From: an uncultured Marinifilum sp.
GTDB lineage: Bacteria; Bacteroidota; Bacteroidia; Bacteroidales; Marinifilaceae
Assembly (NCBI RefSeq): GCF_963677195.1
Contig: NZ_OY781918.1
Span: 2,344,923 to 2,408,922, forward strand
Reading direction: 5' to 3'
DNA: 64,000 nt
Shown here: positions 16,651 to 25,504 of the stretch, piece by piece
Position numbering within the stretch: the first letter of the stretch is position 1
Layout: every line of letters starts with the position of its first letter
Position numbers and translations under genes: made by a program
The notes under the pieces: generated by a model
What the model was told of the DNA's origin: nothing
Database searches by the model: none
Seen by the model: only the letters and a program-made list of their open reading frames with translations

Positions 16651-17295
16651 TTACTTAGTGCCCACAACAGGAGCACTTTTTATCCAATCATTATTAATTA
16701 TTTCAGCAAGAATAAAATCGCATAACTGATTTACATCAACAGCATTTGCTATGAACTTATTTTCATCGGCAACAAATTCACCTTTTATTTCTTCTTTTAT
16801 AAAAGGAGGGCGCACACTTGTCCAGTCTAAATTACTTTGTTCAAGTAGATGCAGTTCTCTGTCTTTAATATTTATAATTGATTTAGATGCAGCCATTAAC
16901 CTTACTCGCAAAAGCTTGCGGGCCAGTGGTAGGTTTTCGTTTGTTCTTTTTACTCCAGCACTCGAAATACTGATCCAACGCTTCTGTTTATTAGTGTTCA
17001 TCTGTTTTATAATGAAAGCCAGAGAGTTAATGTAGTTATCTTCATCATCTGCTGATAAGCTGCTATTTGTATCTGGCCCAATGGTTGAAAGAATTACTTC
17101 TGAACCCATTAAGGCACTTTGCAGCTTTTCTTTATCGAAATAATTGCCATTAATTACTTCAATTGCTTGCATAAAATTGCCTAGCTTGTTTGTATTACGA
17201 GCTAAAACTTTAACCTTAATATTTTTATCAATTGCTTTTTGCAGGAGTTTTTCTCCGAGCATACCTGTCGCCCCTAAAATTGTTATCTGTTTCAT
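16651..17295 (-). CDS. NAD(P)H-binding atypical SDR (NmrA/YwnB-like)
   Basis: A 214-residue Rossmann protein with the N-terminal motif ILGATGMLGEKLL and a core typical of NAD(P)H-binding atypical SDRs (EVILSTIGPDTNSS, RWISISSAGVKR, NLDWTSVRPPFI). Substrate unknown; relatives include flavin- or quinone-reductase-like proteins. The start is 19 bp beyond the -7-like box of site D, so its promoter belongs to the shared TACC group. It probably forms an operon with the DUF3861 gene. Confidence 0.78.
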   Translation of the reverse strand: MKQITILGATGMLGEKLLQKAIDKNIKVKVLARNTNKLGNFMQAIEVINGNYFDKEKLQSALMGSEVILSTIGPDTNSSLSADDEDNYINSLAFIIKQMNTNKQKRWISISSAGVKRTNENLPLARKLLRVRLMAASKSIINIKDRELHLLEQSNLDWTSVRPPFIKEEIKGEFVADENKFIANAVDVNQLCDFILAEIINNDWIKSAPVVGTK

Positions 17296-17313
17296 CTTAG
17301 AAATATTATACTA

Positions 17314-17369
17314 CAAAGATGTGGAGGATGAGGATTTTAAGAAAGGTAAATTAAAGAGTATGTGTGGTA
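17314..17369 (-). promoter_or_regulatory. Candidate AraC-type operator/promoter, site D
   Basis: On the minus strand TACCACAC starts at 17369 and TACCTTTC at 17348 (21 bp apart). A -7-like CATCTTTG runs 17321-17314, exactly 27 bp after the second half-site. It lies immediately downstream of an AraC gene (17380) and drives the SDR at 17295. Confidence 0.65.
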
Positions 17370-17379
17370 AATATGTAAC

Positions 17380-18249
17380 CTAAGCTAAAGCACTACGAAA
17401 CTCAACTGGTGTTAAGCTAGTGTGTTTTTTAAAATACTTCAAGAAATTGGTTGCTTCGTCGAATCCTAATGTAAAAGCAATTTCTTTTACAGAAAGAGAA
17501 GTTGAAACCAACATCCTTTTTGCTTCAAGAATAACATAATTATCAATAAATGATTTAGCAGTGGTTTTTACAATTTCTTTGCATACATCATTTAAGTGTT
17601 TGTAGGAAATAGCAATTTCGGAGGCATACTCTTTGGCATCTCTTGTTTTTGAATAGTTTTGCTCAATCAGATGCTTAAAATGGTTGAAATATTCAAGGTA
17701 TTTACTGTCGATATTACTTTTTGTTGCAAAAGTATTTTCATCGCTTAGTTTTAGTAGGTAAACCGTTAACAGGCATGCAATAATATTGGCTTGTGAAGAT
17801 GAATCTCTTTTTAGTTCTTTTTGTAATGTAGTAAATAAGGTGTGATTGTAATCGGGATTATTTATCTTTTCTTGTTTTAGAAAGTAATTGTACAAATGAT
17901 TAATTTGTGCGATTGTTGATTGTGCTACATATTTTTGCATAAAAGATTCGGAAAAAACCACTAAATATCCCTTGTATTTGGTATCTTTTTCAAAAGCATG
18001 TATTTGCCCTTTTGAAATTACCATAACGTCACCTTTTCGTAAGGTATGAACTTTAAAATCAACAATGTGATTAACTTCTCCTTCTGTAATTATCAGTATG
18101 GCATAAAAATTTAAACGGTGTGGCAAATAAGGACTATGGTCTGTAGGTTTTAGGTCTTCATTTATTAGCTCTTCCAGCTTGTAGAATTGGAATCCATTTA
18201 TTTGTAAGACTTTATCTTTCCAAAATGTTATTTCCGGAATGTTTTTCAT
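17380..18249 (-). CDS. AraC-family transcriptional regulator
   Basis: A 289-residue regulator. It has an N-terminal cupin (LPHRLNFYAILIITEGEVNHIVDF) and C-terminal double HTH with the signature FTLGFDEATNFLKYFKKH. It ends 11 bp before the operator of the SDR gene (site D), so it is adjacent to a promoter it might control. A second AraC gene lies 29 bp upstream in the same direction. Its closest sequence match in the window is the AraC protein at 5007. Inducer unknown. Confidence 0.85.
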   Translation of the reverse strand: MKNIPEITFWKDKVLQINGFQFYKLEELINEDLKPTDHSPYLPHRLNFYAILIITEGEVNHIVDFKVHTLRKGDVMVISKGQIHAFEKDTKYKGYLVVFSESFMQKYVAQSTIAQINHLYNYFLKQEKINNPDYNHTLFTTLQKELKRDSSSQANIIACLLTVYLLKLSDENTFATKSNIDSKYLEYFNHFKHLIEQNYSKTRDAKEYASEIAISYKHLNDVCKEIVKTTAKSFIDNYVILEAKRMLVSTSLSVKEIAFTLGFDEATNFLKYFKKHTSLTPVEFRSALA

Positions 18250-18278
18250 AGCGCCTAAAGCTTATTGTTAAAAAGTTA

Positions 18279-19211
18279 TTACAATGTGATTTTATATTTT
18301 TTTCTTATTTCTTTTCGGTAGTTTGAAGGGCTTTTACCGGTTTCGCGTTTAAAAAAACGGCTAAAGTATGATGTGTCCTCAAAATTAAGACCGTAACCGA
18401 TTTCTGCTGTGGTTGCTTCTGTGTTGGCCAATCTTCTTTTGGCTTCAAAAATTATTTCCTGCCGTATTAATTGCCCTGGAGAATAGCCGGTAACATTTTT
18501 TACGGTATCTCTAAGGTGAGTTGTACTTATGCCAATTAAATCGGAATATTCCTGAACATTGCGAATTGTAAGGTAATTTTCAGAAACTAACTGTCTGAAT
18601 TTACGAACCATTGTATTCGAAGTGTCTAGTATATTTTTACTTTGCTTTTTTGCATAAATACGAAATAGTGTTATAAGTAAAATATGCACATAGGCTCTAA
18701 GCATTGAAAGGTCTCGATCGGCTTTCCGCGAGTACTCTGCTTTTATATTTATGAATATTTCATTTATTTTCGGTAAATCTTTATCATTAACACAAACAAA
18801 TGGTGCTTTACTTAAACTATTAAATATTGCTAAATCACCTTCGTGGTTAAACGCTGATGCAGGAGGAATAAGAAATTCTCTTGGAAACAGAAGTACTTTT
18901 CCATTTAATGGCTTTTTCAAGTTCCAAAAATGGATTTGTCCACGAGTAAGAAAATAAAAAACAGGACTTTTAATTTCATGGAGTTCGTAATCAATTATAT
19001 GTTCTCCTGCACCATCTTCTACAAATAAAATTTCAAAATAATCATGCCGATGAGGTGTTGCAGCCTGAGCTCTAACGTTCATTAAATCATATTGAGTCAT
19101 TACAAACGGAAAATTCGGATCAATGGATAGTACCGGATGCCCATCGGTAATATTTACATATTCATGAGTTTCGGAATAGTAATGGAAAGGTAGGTCTTCT
19201 TTAGAATGCAT
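18279..19211 (-). CDS. AraC-family transcriptional regulator
   Basis: A 310-residue regulator with an N-terminal cupin (TPHRHDYFEILFVEDGAGEHIIDY) and a C-terminal AraC HTH pair ending in YFSRFFKRETGKSPSNYRKEI. It is more divergent than the other two AraC proteins. It lies 29 bp upstream of the AraC gene at 17380, suggesting co-transcription. Which of the three binds the TACC direct repeats cannot be decided from sequence. Confidence 0.85.
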   Translation of the reverse strand: MHSKEDLPFHYYSETHEYVNITDGHPVLSIDPNFPFVMTQYDLMNVRAQAATPHRHDYFEILFVEDGAGEHIIDYELHEIKSPVFYFLTRGQIHFWNLKKPLNGKVLLFPREFLIPPASAFNHEGDLAIFNSLSKAPFVCVNDKDLPKINEIFINIKAEYSRKADRDLSMLRAYVHILLITLFRIYAKKQSKNILDTSNTMVRKFRQLVSENYLTIRNVQEYSDLIGISTTHLRDTVKNVTGYSPGQLIRQEIIFEAKRRLANTEATTAEIGYGLNFEDTSYFSRFFKRETGKSPSNYRKEIRKKYKITL

Positions 19212-19440
19212 ATTTACCTGTTTTATTTCTTACAGTCTAAATCTAATAATAAATTCTAAAATTGATTATTAAATGAAATTATAACTTAATAAAATAATGA
19301 ATCTATTGTGTTTAAATAAAAAATGATGTGGATACAGTATTTCTTTCAGTGAGCAACTTGTGGAATATTACCTAAAGGTAAAAGAATTTGTGTGTTTTTT
19401 TTAATTGCTTTGAATGAGGATGATAGATTTGTTTTTCGCT

Positions 19441-19480
19441 AAAAAAAGGATTTATTTTATTAAAACAAATCCTTTTTTTT
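19441..19480 (-). terminator. Rho-independent terminator after the aldo/keto reductase
   Basis: 13-nt arms AAAAAAAGGATTT / AAATCCTTTTTTT with a 13-nt loop. It lies between the minus-strand aldo/keto reductase (ending 19553) and the AraC gene at 19211. The poly-A and poly-T sides allow either direction. Confidence 0.6.
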
Positions 19481-19552
19481 GTTAAAAATTAACATTATAG
19501 CATGATGAATAAACGGATACGTTCATCTTACTAAAGTCTTTTATTTTAGTGT

Positions 19553-20548
19553 TTATGGGACTAAAATTAACTGATTTAAATGACCACTAATTATTGCAAC
19601 TTCTTCTTTTGTTAAACTTGTTTGAGCTGCTTTGGCATTCTGAATAGCTTGTTCTGCATTTCTGGCTCCAACCAAGGCAATCGAAATAGCAGGTTGTTCA
19701 AGTGTCCATAAAATTACTAATTGACCTAGGCTTAGTCCTTTTGAATCAGCAATAGGTTTTATTTTATCTAGAAATTCATTGGTGCGTCGAAGATTTTCAT
19801 CTTTGTAAAAAGCTCTTGTCGCACGTTGATCTCCTTCTCCAAATTTATAACCAGGTTTCATTTTTCCAGTTAATAATCTTCTTTCAAGTGGACTGTAAGC
19901 CAATATTCCTTTTTTATTTTCAAGAGAATAAGGAACAATTTCTTTCTCGATATCGCGTAATACCATACTGTAAGGAACCTGATTCGAAGCCAGACTAATG
20001 TATTTTTCTGCTTCTGCAAATTGTTCTTTATTGTAGTTGCAAACGCCAGCATAACGAATTTTCCCTTGTTTGATCAATTCATTAAGAGCATCCATTGTTT
20101 CTTCAATGGGAGTAGTAACATCTGGCCAGTGCAATTGGTAAAGATCAATATAATCAGTACCTAAGCGCTTTAAACTAGCTTCGCATTCTTTAATGATGCT
20201 TTCTTTTCCTGCATATTTATAGATATCAATGTCTTTACCATTGTTATCTTTTGTTTTGAAAACGTGCGTGCCTTTAGCTAAGTCCCAACGCATTCCAAAT
20301 TTTGTGAGAATTTGTATTTTATCTCTAGGAATATCTTTTATTGCCTGTCCAACAATTTCTTCGCTAAAGCCTTGTCCATATACTGGAGCTGTATCGACAG
20401 AAGTTACCCCTAAATCAAAAGAGGATTTTATTGCTTTTACGGATTCATTTTGTTCCGTTCCTCCCCACAACCAACCTCCAACAGCAAACGAGCCAAATGT
20501 GATGGCTGAAAGAGTAAGGTCAGTATTTCCTAATTTTCTATATTTCAT
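19553..20548 (-). CDS. Aldo/keto reductase
   Basis: A 331-residue TIM-barrel oxidoreductase of the AKR superfamily: KYRKLGNTDLTLSAITFGS at the start, DTAPVYGQGFSEEIVGQ with the catalytic Asp/Tyr, LTKFG with the catalytic Lys, LYQLHWPD with the catalytic His, and ALVGARNAEQAIQNAKAA for NADPH binding. It is full length. An IS982-family element sits only 17 bp upstream of its start, and the target-site duplication includes its start codon and leader, so its native promoter is now over 1 kb away beyond 21630. Expression may have changed. Confidence 0.88.
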   Translation of the reverse strand: MKYRKLGNTDLTLSAITFGSFAVGGWLWGGTEQNESVKAIKSSFDLGVTSVDTAPVYGQGFSEEIVGQAIKDIPRDKIQILTKFGMRWDLAKGTHVFKTKDNNGKDIDIYKYAGKESIIKECEASLKRLGTDYIDLYQLHWPDVTTPIEETMDALNELIKQGKIRYAGVCNYNKEQFAEAEKYISLASNQVPYSMVLRDIEKEIVPYSLENKKGILAYSPLERRLLTGKMKPGYKFGEGDQRATRAFYKDENLRRTNEFLDKIKPIADSKGLSLGQLVILWTLEQPAISIALVGARNAEQAIQNAKAAQTSLTKEEVAIISGHLNQLILVP

Positions 20549-20565
20549 ATTTATTAATAATTTAT
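20540..20565. repeat. Left copy of 26-bp target-site duplication of the IS982 element
   Basis: Identical to 21605-21630, in the same orientation, and directly abutting the IS ends. It contains the start codon (CAT at 20546-20548 on plus) of the aldo/keto reductase. Confidence 0.85.
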
Positions 20566-21604
20566 GCGAATCCAGAGTTGATCTAAAGTGCTAATGCAAT
20601 GAAAGCAGCAGCTAACCTGCCAAAAGTATGTATCATTAATCCTTTTGTAGATCTGACTTTACTAGCTTTTTGAATATCTGTTTTTTCAATTAACCAATTG
20701 AATATTGCCTCAACAGGTTGCCTAATTCTGGATACTGCCGTTGAGAATAAATCATCAGCAGCTTTAATTCTCTGTTTTATTATATCTGGCATTCCTTTTA
20801 CCCCTTTGATTGGAGCAAGAGTCTGAGAGTTTTGATGTTTCAACATATTCTGGTTAAGCTCATTAATAAAGTATATTTTATCGCCAAAAAATGTTCTGTT
20901 CTCAATACCTGACCATGCTTCTTTAAAAACATTAACATCATTAACAGAAGCAGGAGTAAATAGTATTTGCTCAGGATGTGGCAATTTACCAATACGTCTG
21001 AAACCCAATAAATGCAGTTTCATACCATAATAATAAATACCTTTTGTCGAGCAGAATCCTTTATCTGTTATTTCTGTTGCAACTTTTCCAGAACGTTTGC
21101 CTGAACAGGTAATAATTGGCATTGAGTCCAATAAACTTTGATCCAGACAACAATCTTCCGGCTGATAGTCTGACAAAAGTATTTCAACTAACCGGGCAAA
21201 AGCTCCACTTAGTTTATTAAGTCTGTTATTAAAGGCTTTATAGCCTACTAACTTTGGAAACCATGATCTCAACCAGTCAGAAGCAAAACGGTGAATTTGT
21301 TTTACTTTTATATGCTCTTCATAGTGCATACAGTATAAATAAATGGTCATAATTTCTTGATCGGTAAATTCAGGTTTACTGTTATTACTGAATCTTTCAC
21401 AATAAAATTGAAGTTCTTCAAACTTTTCGCAAACCAAAAAGTAAATTCTTATTAACTTGTCGTCTTTATCCTTGGAAATCATATCTAATTGTCACTTCGA
21501 AACTGACCTCAAGATACTGATTTTCAAGGATTTAAACAAATATACTCCACTGATAATCAAGGATTTAACAAACTTTTTTTATTGTTTTTTAACTCTGGAT
21601 TCGC
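20566..21604 (-). mobile_element. IS982-family insertion sequence, 1039 bp
   Basis: Perfect 14-bp terminal inverted repeats GCGAATCCAGAGTT at both ends (20566-20579 and, reversed, 21591-21604) enclose one transposase gene. Both ends are flanked by an identical 26-bp direct repeat. The element appears intact. Confidence 0.88.
20583..21482 (-). CDS. IS982-family DDE transposase
   Basis: A 299-residue transposase filling the element. The family pattern includes PEFTDQEIMTIYLYC, the segment LLDSMPIITC with the first catalytic Asp, YYGMKLHLLGF, FFGDKIYF with the second Asp, and the SRIRQPVEAIFNWLIEKTDI region with the Glu. Length and gene placement (17 bp from one end, about 120 bp from the other) are normal. 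No frameshift or stop is present, so it is probably active or recently active. Confidence 0.9.
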   Translation of the reverse strand: MISKDKDDKLIRIYFLVCEKFEELQFYCERFSNNSKPEFTDQEIMTIYLYCMHYEEHIKVKQIHRFASDWLRSWFPKLVGYKAFNNRLNKLSGAFARLVEILLSDYQPEDCCLDQSLLDSMPIITCSGKRSGKVATEITDKGFCSTKGIYYYGMKLHLLGFRRIGKLPHPEQILFTPASVNDVNVFKEAWSGIENRTFFGDKIYFINELNQNMLKHQNSQTLAPIKGVKGMPDIIKQRIKAADDLFSTAVSRIRQPVEAIFNWLIEKTDIQKASKVRSTKGLMIHTFGRLAAAFIALAL

Positions 21605-21630
21605 ATATTTCATATTTATTAATAATTTAT
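21605..21630. repeat. Right copy of 26-bp target-site duplication of the IS982 element
   Basis: Identical to 20540-20565. Read on the minus strand it still carries the aldo/keto reductase leader and first codons (ATG AAA TAT), now followed by IS sequence. Confidence 0.85.
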
Positions 21631-22134
21631 AAGCTCTTTCGAGCAAACTTGTATTAGCTCTATTTTATCTGTTCACTCAGGATCACGGAAGAAGATTCTA
21701 AAATGCACAACTTTTAGTCTGCGTTCTTTTAGGTATTACTCTGTATATACGTATGTTATTTGGATGTTTACGCATAGGCAGAAGAGTATCTGCTACTAAC
21801 CCGATTTAGTGGTTTTTAGTTATTAATCGGCAAATGGATTTATTTTAACTTTTTCACGGGGCAAATCTACATATAAAATATGTTAGGCGACATATTATTT
21901 GGGATAAATATGAATAATTTATTGGTTGAAAATCAACCAATATTAGCTGATAATGATAAAATTAGCTGATTTATACTTGAAATTAAGGGAATAGGAAGGG
22001 AGGATTAAAGCAGTGAAATATTTTCTTTTGGGGCTATTTAGGGTTTGTGAAACTTATACATGATGTTTTGGGGCTATTTAAATTCTGAATTGATCCGTTT
22101 TCAAGCGTTTTTCTTTCTGTTGCATTTCTGCGAA
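21631..22134. other. Gene-free region between the IS and the island
   Basis: No convincing gene. It should contain the original promoter of the aldo/keto reductase. A hairpin ATTGGTTGA-aaa-TCAACCAAT lies at 21921-21941. A 15-bp direct repeat TTTTGGGGCTATTTA occurs at 22026 and 22066, close to the island end, and may be a protein-binding site. Confidence 0.5.
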
Positions 22135-22155
22135 GCGGAGAGAGAGGGATTCGAA
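22135..22155. other. Displaced att site (tRNA-Ser 3' fragment)
   Basis: 21 bases identical to the 3' end of the tRNA-Ser gene at 46760-46780; the match stops at the next base. It is next to the integrase gene at 22315. Confidence 0.75.
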
Positions 22156-22314
22156 ACCACTATCTGCTCAATATTTATCTTTATAGAAAATGTAGATAAA
22201 TAAAGGCTTTTAGAGGTTTGTCTATCTTTTAACTTACCTCAGAATGGAATATAAATACAATTTTACTTTCCCCTTTCTTTTCCCCTTTGTATCTTTAGGG
22301 TAAAATTATTGACT

Positions 22315-23550
22315 ATGTATTTTTTCTTAAAAGAACGAAATTACGATAAAGCTACATTAATTTATTTAATCTATTACCTGAAGAATGAAGGTAAAAACTT
22401 TAAGTATTCAACAGGGCAAAAAGTCCATCCTAAAGATTGGAATTTTGAAGATAGAATGCCAAAGGCAAAACGTGGAGCAGGAGGAGTAATATCTAAACAT
22501 ATGTCTTCTGTTCTTTCTAAATATTCAGATCATCTTGATGAGATGATAAAAGAATGTGAAAGGGAAAATATGCCTTTGAGTAAGGAGTTTTTAAAAACCT
22601 CATTTGATCAGAAATTTAAGCATAGGGTTAAGAAGCAAGAGGAAAAAGGAGTAGTAGATGCTGTTCAGGATTTTATTGATACTAAGAATAAGTCTAAAGG
22701 ACAATCCAAGTCTTGGAATCAGAAATACACTAATCTAAAAGGCAAACTTGAATGTTTCGAAATTTCGAGAAGGAAAAAGCTATGTTTCGAAGAAATAAAT
22801 CAAGATTGGGTTGATGAGTATTGCGGTTATCTTAGGGTGATTAATGTTAAGCCATTTAAGCCTCATAACGATAATACACTACATAGAAATATCAACTTTT
22901 TAATTACGTTTTTAATTTGGGCGGAAGAGAAATATCACAATGCTAATCTGAAAAAGATTAAGAATCCAGTAAAGAAATACCAGCCAGATGATGTTTTTCT
23001 TACCTCTGAAGATGTGAAAATTTTGGAAGAAATGGAACTGCCAAGGGAGTCGTTAAGTCGTGTACGGGATCTATTTTTAATTGGTGTGTATTCTGGTCAA
23101 CGTTTTTCTGATTATTCAGTATTTGAGAAAGCAGATGTTAAAGGTGATTTAATTATTAAAAAAGCCGAAAAAACCGAGAATGAAAGTTTTATTCCACTCC
23201 ATCCCAAATTGAAAAATCTATTAGATAAATATGATTGGCAATTGCCTGCAATCTCAAGCCAGAAGTTTAATAAGCATATTCAGAAAATCTGTGAAATTGG
23301 AGAAATTACCGAAGAGATAAAAGAAACCATTTACAGAGGAGCTGAAAAAGAAGTTATTTACCACTCTAAAGCTAAAATGGTATCTAGCCATACGGCCAGA
23401 CGTACATTTATTACATTGTCCTCAGAGCGTGGGATGCCCGATCATATAATCATGAAAATAACAGGTATCAAAGACCCCAAAACATTAACTAAGTACAAGA
23501 AGACTTCTCAAAAATCGGTAGTAGATTCTATGAATAAGTATTGGAGTTAA
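22315..23550 (+). CDS. Tyrosine recombinase/integrase of the island
   Basis: About 411 residues. An N-terminal arm-binding domain (FFLKERNYDKATLIYLIYYL) and SAM-like domain precede the catalytic domain. Catalytic residues are visible: Arg in GVYSGQRFSDYS, HTARR (His-x-x-Arg), and the nucleophile in LTKYKKTS near the C-terminus. I chose ATG 22315; an in-frame TTG at 22309 is the alternative. It lies 160 bp from the displaced att site and points into the island, the usual place for the integrase of a tRNA-targeting element. Confidence 0.88.
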   Translation: MYFFLKERNYDKATLIYLIYYLKNEGKNFKYSTGQKVHPKDWNFEDRMPKAKRGAGGVISKHMSSVLSKYSDHLDEMIKECERENMPLSKEFLKTSFDQKFKHRVKKQEEKGVVDAVQDFIDTKNKSKGQSKSWNQKYTNLKGKLECFEISRRKKLCFEEINQDWVDEYCGYLRVINVKPFKPHNDNTLHRNINFLITFLIWAEEKYHNANLKKIKNPVKKYQPDDVFLTSEDVKILEEMELPRESLSRVRDLFLIGVYSGQRFSDYSVFEKADVKGDLIIKKAEKTENESFIPLHPKLKNLLDKYDWQLPAISSQKFNKHIQKICEIGEITEEIKETIYRGAEKEVIYHSKAKMVSSHTARRTFITLSSERGMPDHIIMKITGIKDPKTLTKYKKTSQKSVVDSMNKYWS

Positions 23551-23678
23551 TGGTCCAAACAATTGAGGGTATCGTAGGATATAGTTGGTTTTTGTGTTTG
23601 TTTAATAGGCATAAAAAGATTAAAGCTAAGAGGAGGAGTTTTAATATTTTTATTCTAAGATAAATTTTATAAAAAGAG

Positions 23679-23706
23679 GATGGCTTATACATATATGCCA
23701 TCCTTT
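23679..23706. terminator. Bidirectional terminator between integrase and next gene
   Basis: Arms AGGATGGC / GCCATCCT with a 12-nt loop, A-rich on the left and T-rich on the right, between two converging genes. Confidence 0.7.
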
Positions 23707-23716
23707 AATATTCGGA

Positions 23717-24328
23717 TTAAGACTTTGTGCTTGTTAATGTTTCAAAAATTCGTTTGTTAGCATCATGTATTGATTCATTTGTCATTACATAAAACTTATC
23801 ATTGTGATGAGTTGTTAGGTACGATACAATATTTTGCACTAAAACTCTAATGAAATCCATCTCATATTTTTCACTTTGTTCGGTTACATTTTGAATAAAG
23901 CTCGTTGTCCATTCTTTAAAAATTGATTTTCTAGAACAAAAGAATCCTCTTTTCGGAATCTTATTGTATAAATTATCTAGAGCATAGGCTATTAAATGAA
24001 ATGAAAGTGCGGTTTTTTGGGAAGGTGACATTATTGTAAGTTCATCTCCTAAATCCTTATAATTCTTAAGGATGTCTTGTGGGTTTGCCTCAAAACCGTG
24101 AAAATTATAAATACTTGCAATTTTTTGGGATAATGTATCGAAGTCTTCCGCTTCTGCAGCTTCATTGATACTAATTCCATAAATTGCGATAGCTCGAAAC
24201 AAGGATAAAATAGCCTTATCATATTTATCCTTATCTTGACTTTTTATAGGGCTACTAAATAAGTCTGAAAGATCTCTAAATGCTGGTTCATTTAGTAGTT
24301 TTTCTTCTTTTTTTAAATCATTAATCAT
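23717..24328 (-). CDS. Hypothetical protein, second gene of a two-gene unit
   Basis: A 203-residue cytoplasmic, mostly alpha-helical protein that I do not recognise. No signal peptide or membrane segment; there is one CxR-type basic patch (GFFCSRKSIFKEW). It overlaps the upstream gene (24321-24701) by 8 bp, so the two are translated together. The pair sits between the integrase and the repressor and is transcribed against the integrase. In phage-like elements this slot often holds superinfection-exclusion or defence cargo, but nothing in the sequence shows such a function. Confidence 0.6.
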   Translation of the reverse strand: MINDLKKEEKLLNEPAFRDLSDLFSSPIKSQDKDKYDKAILSLFRAIAIYGISINEAAEAEDFDTLSQKIASIYNFHGFEANPQDILKNYKDLGDELTIMSPSQKTALSFHLIAYALDNLYNKIPKRGFFCSRKSIFKEWTTSFIQNVTEQSEKYEMDFIRVLVQNIVSYLTTHHNDKFYVMTNESIHDANKRIFETLTSTKS

Positions 24329-24701
24329 AGAATTTAATTTTGTCGTGGTGTAAACCGAAATTTATCCAATTATTAGATAAAATATCATATCCTAATTTTT
24401 TATTAATAACGTCATACCATAATACAAGCAAATGAAGAAGTGCATCATTTATGATTTCTGCTTTTCCAAAACCTTTATATCTGATATAAGCTTCTCCTGA
24501 AATCTTAGAGATTTTCCAATAATTATCCCATAATAATTCATTCATTAAGACAGAGACTTTTTCTATTGTACCTTTTTGTATTATTAAACCGTTAGATTCA
24601 GCATCTCTCTCATCCATAAACATTAATGTGTCAAATATTTTATTTGTGAGATCTTCTATTCTGTCAATTGTTCTTTTGTAACGTATTAAATTAAAATTCA
24701 T
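24321..24701 (-). CDS. Hypothetical protein, first gene of a two-gene unit
   Basis: A 126-residue helical protein, not recognised. The N-terminus RYKRTIDRIEDLTNKIFDTL looks coiled-coil-like. The 3' end overlaps the downstream gene by 8 bp. The 5' side has an AT-rich spacer of about 150 bp to the repressor gene. Function unknown; it is probably a partner of the downstream product. Confidence 0.6.
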   Translation of the reverse strand: MNFNLIRYKRTIDRIEDLTNKIFDTLMFMDERDAESNGLIIQKGTIEKVSVLMNELLWDNYWKISKISGEAYIRYKGFGKAEIINDALLHLLVLWYDVINKKLGYDILSNNWINFGLHHDKIKFYD

Positions 24702-24850
24702 ATTATAGAAATATATAAGTTTTGGTTAAATATTTAATTAATATTAAACATTTAACCAAAATAGTACTTTTTGATTAAAGTTATCCAATTGTTTTATTCC
24801 TTATAGATTATATGATGAGTTCTTTACGAAAGTTTTGAATCTATATTAAT

Positions 24851-25495
24851 CTAAAAGAACTTCTTAATCGCACCTAATACGCTATATACTTTTATAATAG
24901 AAGATTTTTTCACTTCGTTTTCATCAAAGTCTTGAGTATTGATAGGTACAAGTCTAAGTGCATTTAAGTCTTCTGACTTGCGGATTATTTTAATGGTTCT
25001 TAATTGTTCTGTTACAACCGCATAGATTTCACCATATAGAATATTTTCTTCCCAGTTCTGTAATTCCTTTAGTGCAATAATATCTCCATGGTTTATTTTT
25101 TCAGCCATTGAATTACCTGTAACGTTGCACCATAACTGAGCATCCTTAAATGGTGCAAAAACGATGTTGTGATCTGGCAGTAAAGTTTGATTATTAAAGA
25201 TCGCATTAAACCCACCTGAAAAATCAACATCATAATAAGGAACTCCTTCCTGGTTATCAGTGCTAATGGTTAGGGTATTGTTTGTTAACATATCTCCTTT
25301 GCCTGTTAATAGCCAACATGCATCATATAGGGGATAATTCTCAACTATCTTAGTTACCCACTTGCTTTGTATGTCTGTGTCATTTTTTGAAGCTCTGCTT
25401 AATACTCCTTTGCTTGCTCCAATTACTCTTTCTAATTGAGTTATGGTAATTTTTTCTTTCTCAGCTAATTGGGTGATCCTAGAGATTGTGCTCAT
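24851..25495 (-). CDS. Phage-type repressor with S24/LexA-like peptidase domain
   Basis: A 214-residue protein. Residues 1-65 form an HTH domain (TITQLERVIGASKGVLSRA). Residues 85-214 form an S24 peptidase domain with the catalytic serine in GNSM (Ser129) and lysine in RTIKII (Lys169). Such repressors cleave themselves during SOS and release the lytic or excision genes. It is divergent from the small gene at 25558 across a 62-bp operator region. It is probably the master switch of the element. Confidence 0.85.
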   Translation of the reverse strand: MSTISRITQLAEKEKITITQLERVIGASKGVLSRASKNDTDIQSKWVTKIVENYPLYDACWLLTGKGDMLTNNTLTISTDNQEGVPYYDVDFSGGFNAIFNNQTLLPDHNIVFAPFKDAQLWCNVTGNSMAEKINHGDIIALKELQNWEENILYGEIYAVVTEQLRTIKIIRKSEDLNALRLVPINTQDFDENEVKKSSIIKVYSVLGAIKKFF

Positions 25496-25504
25496 AATTA
25501 AAGT

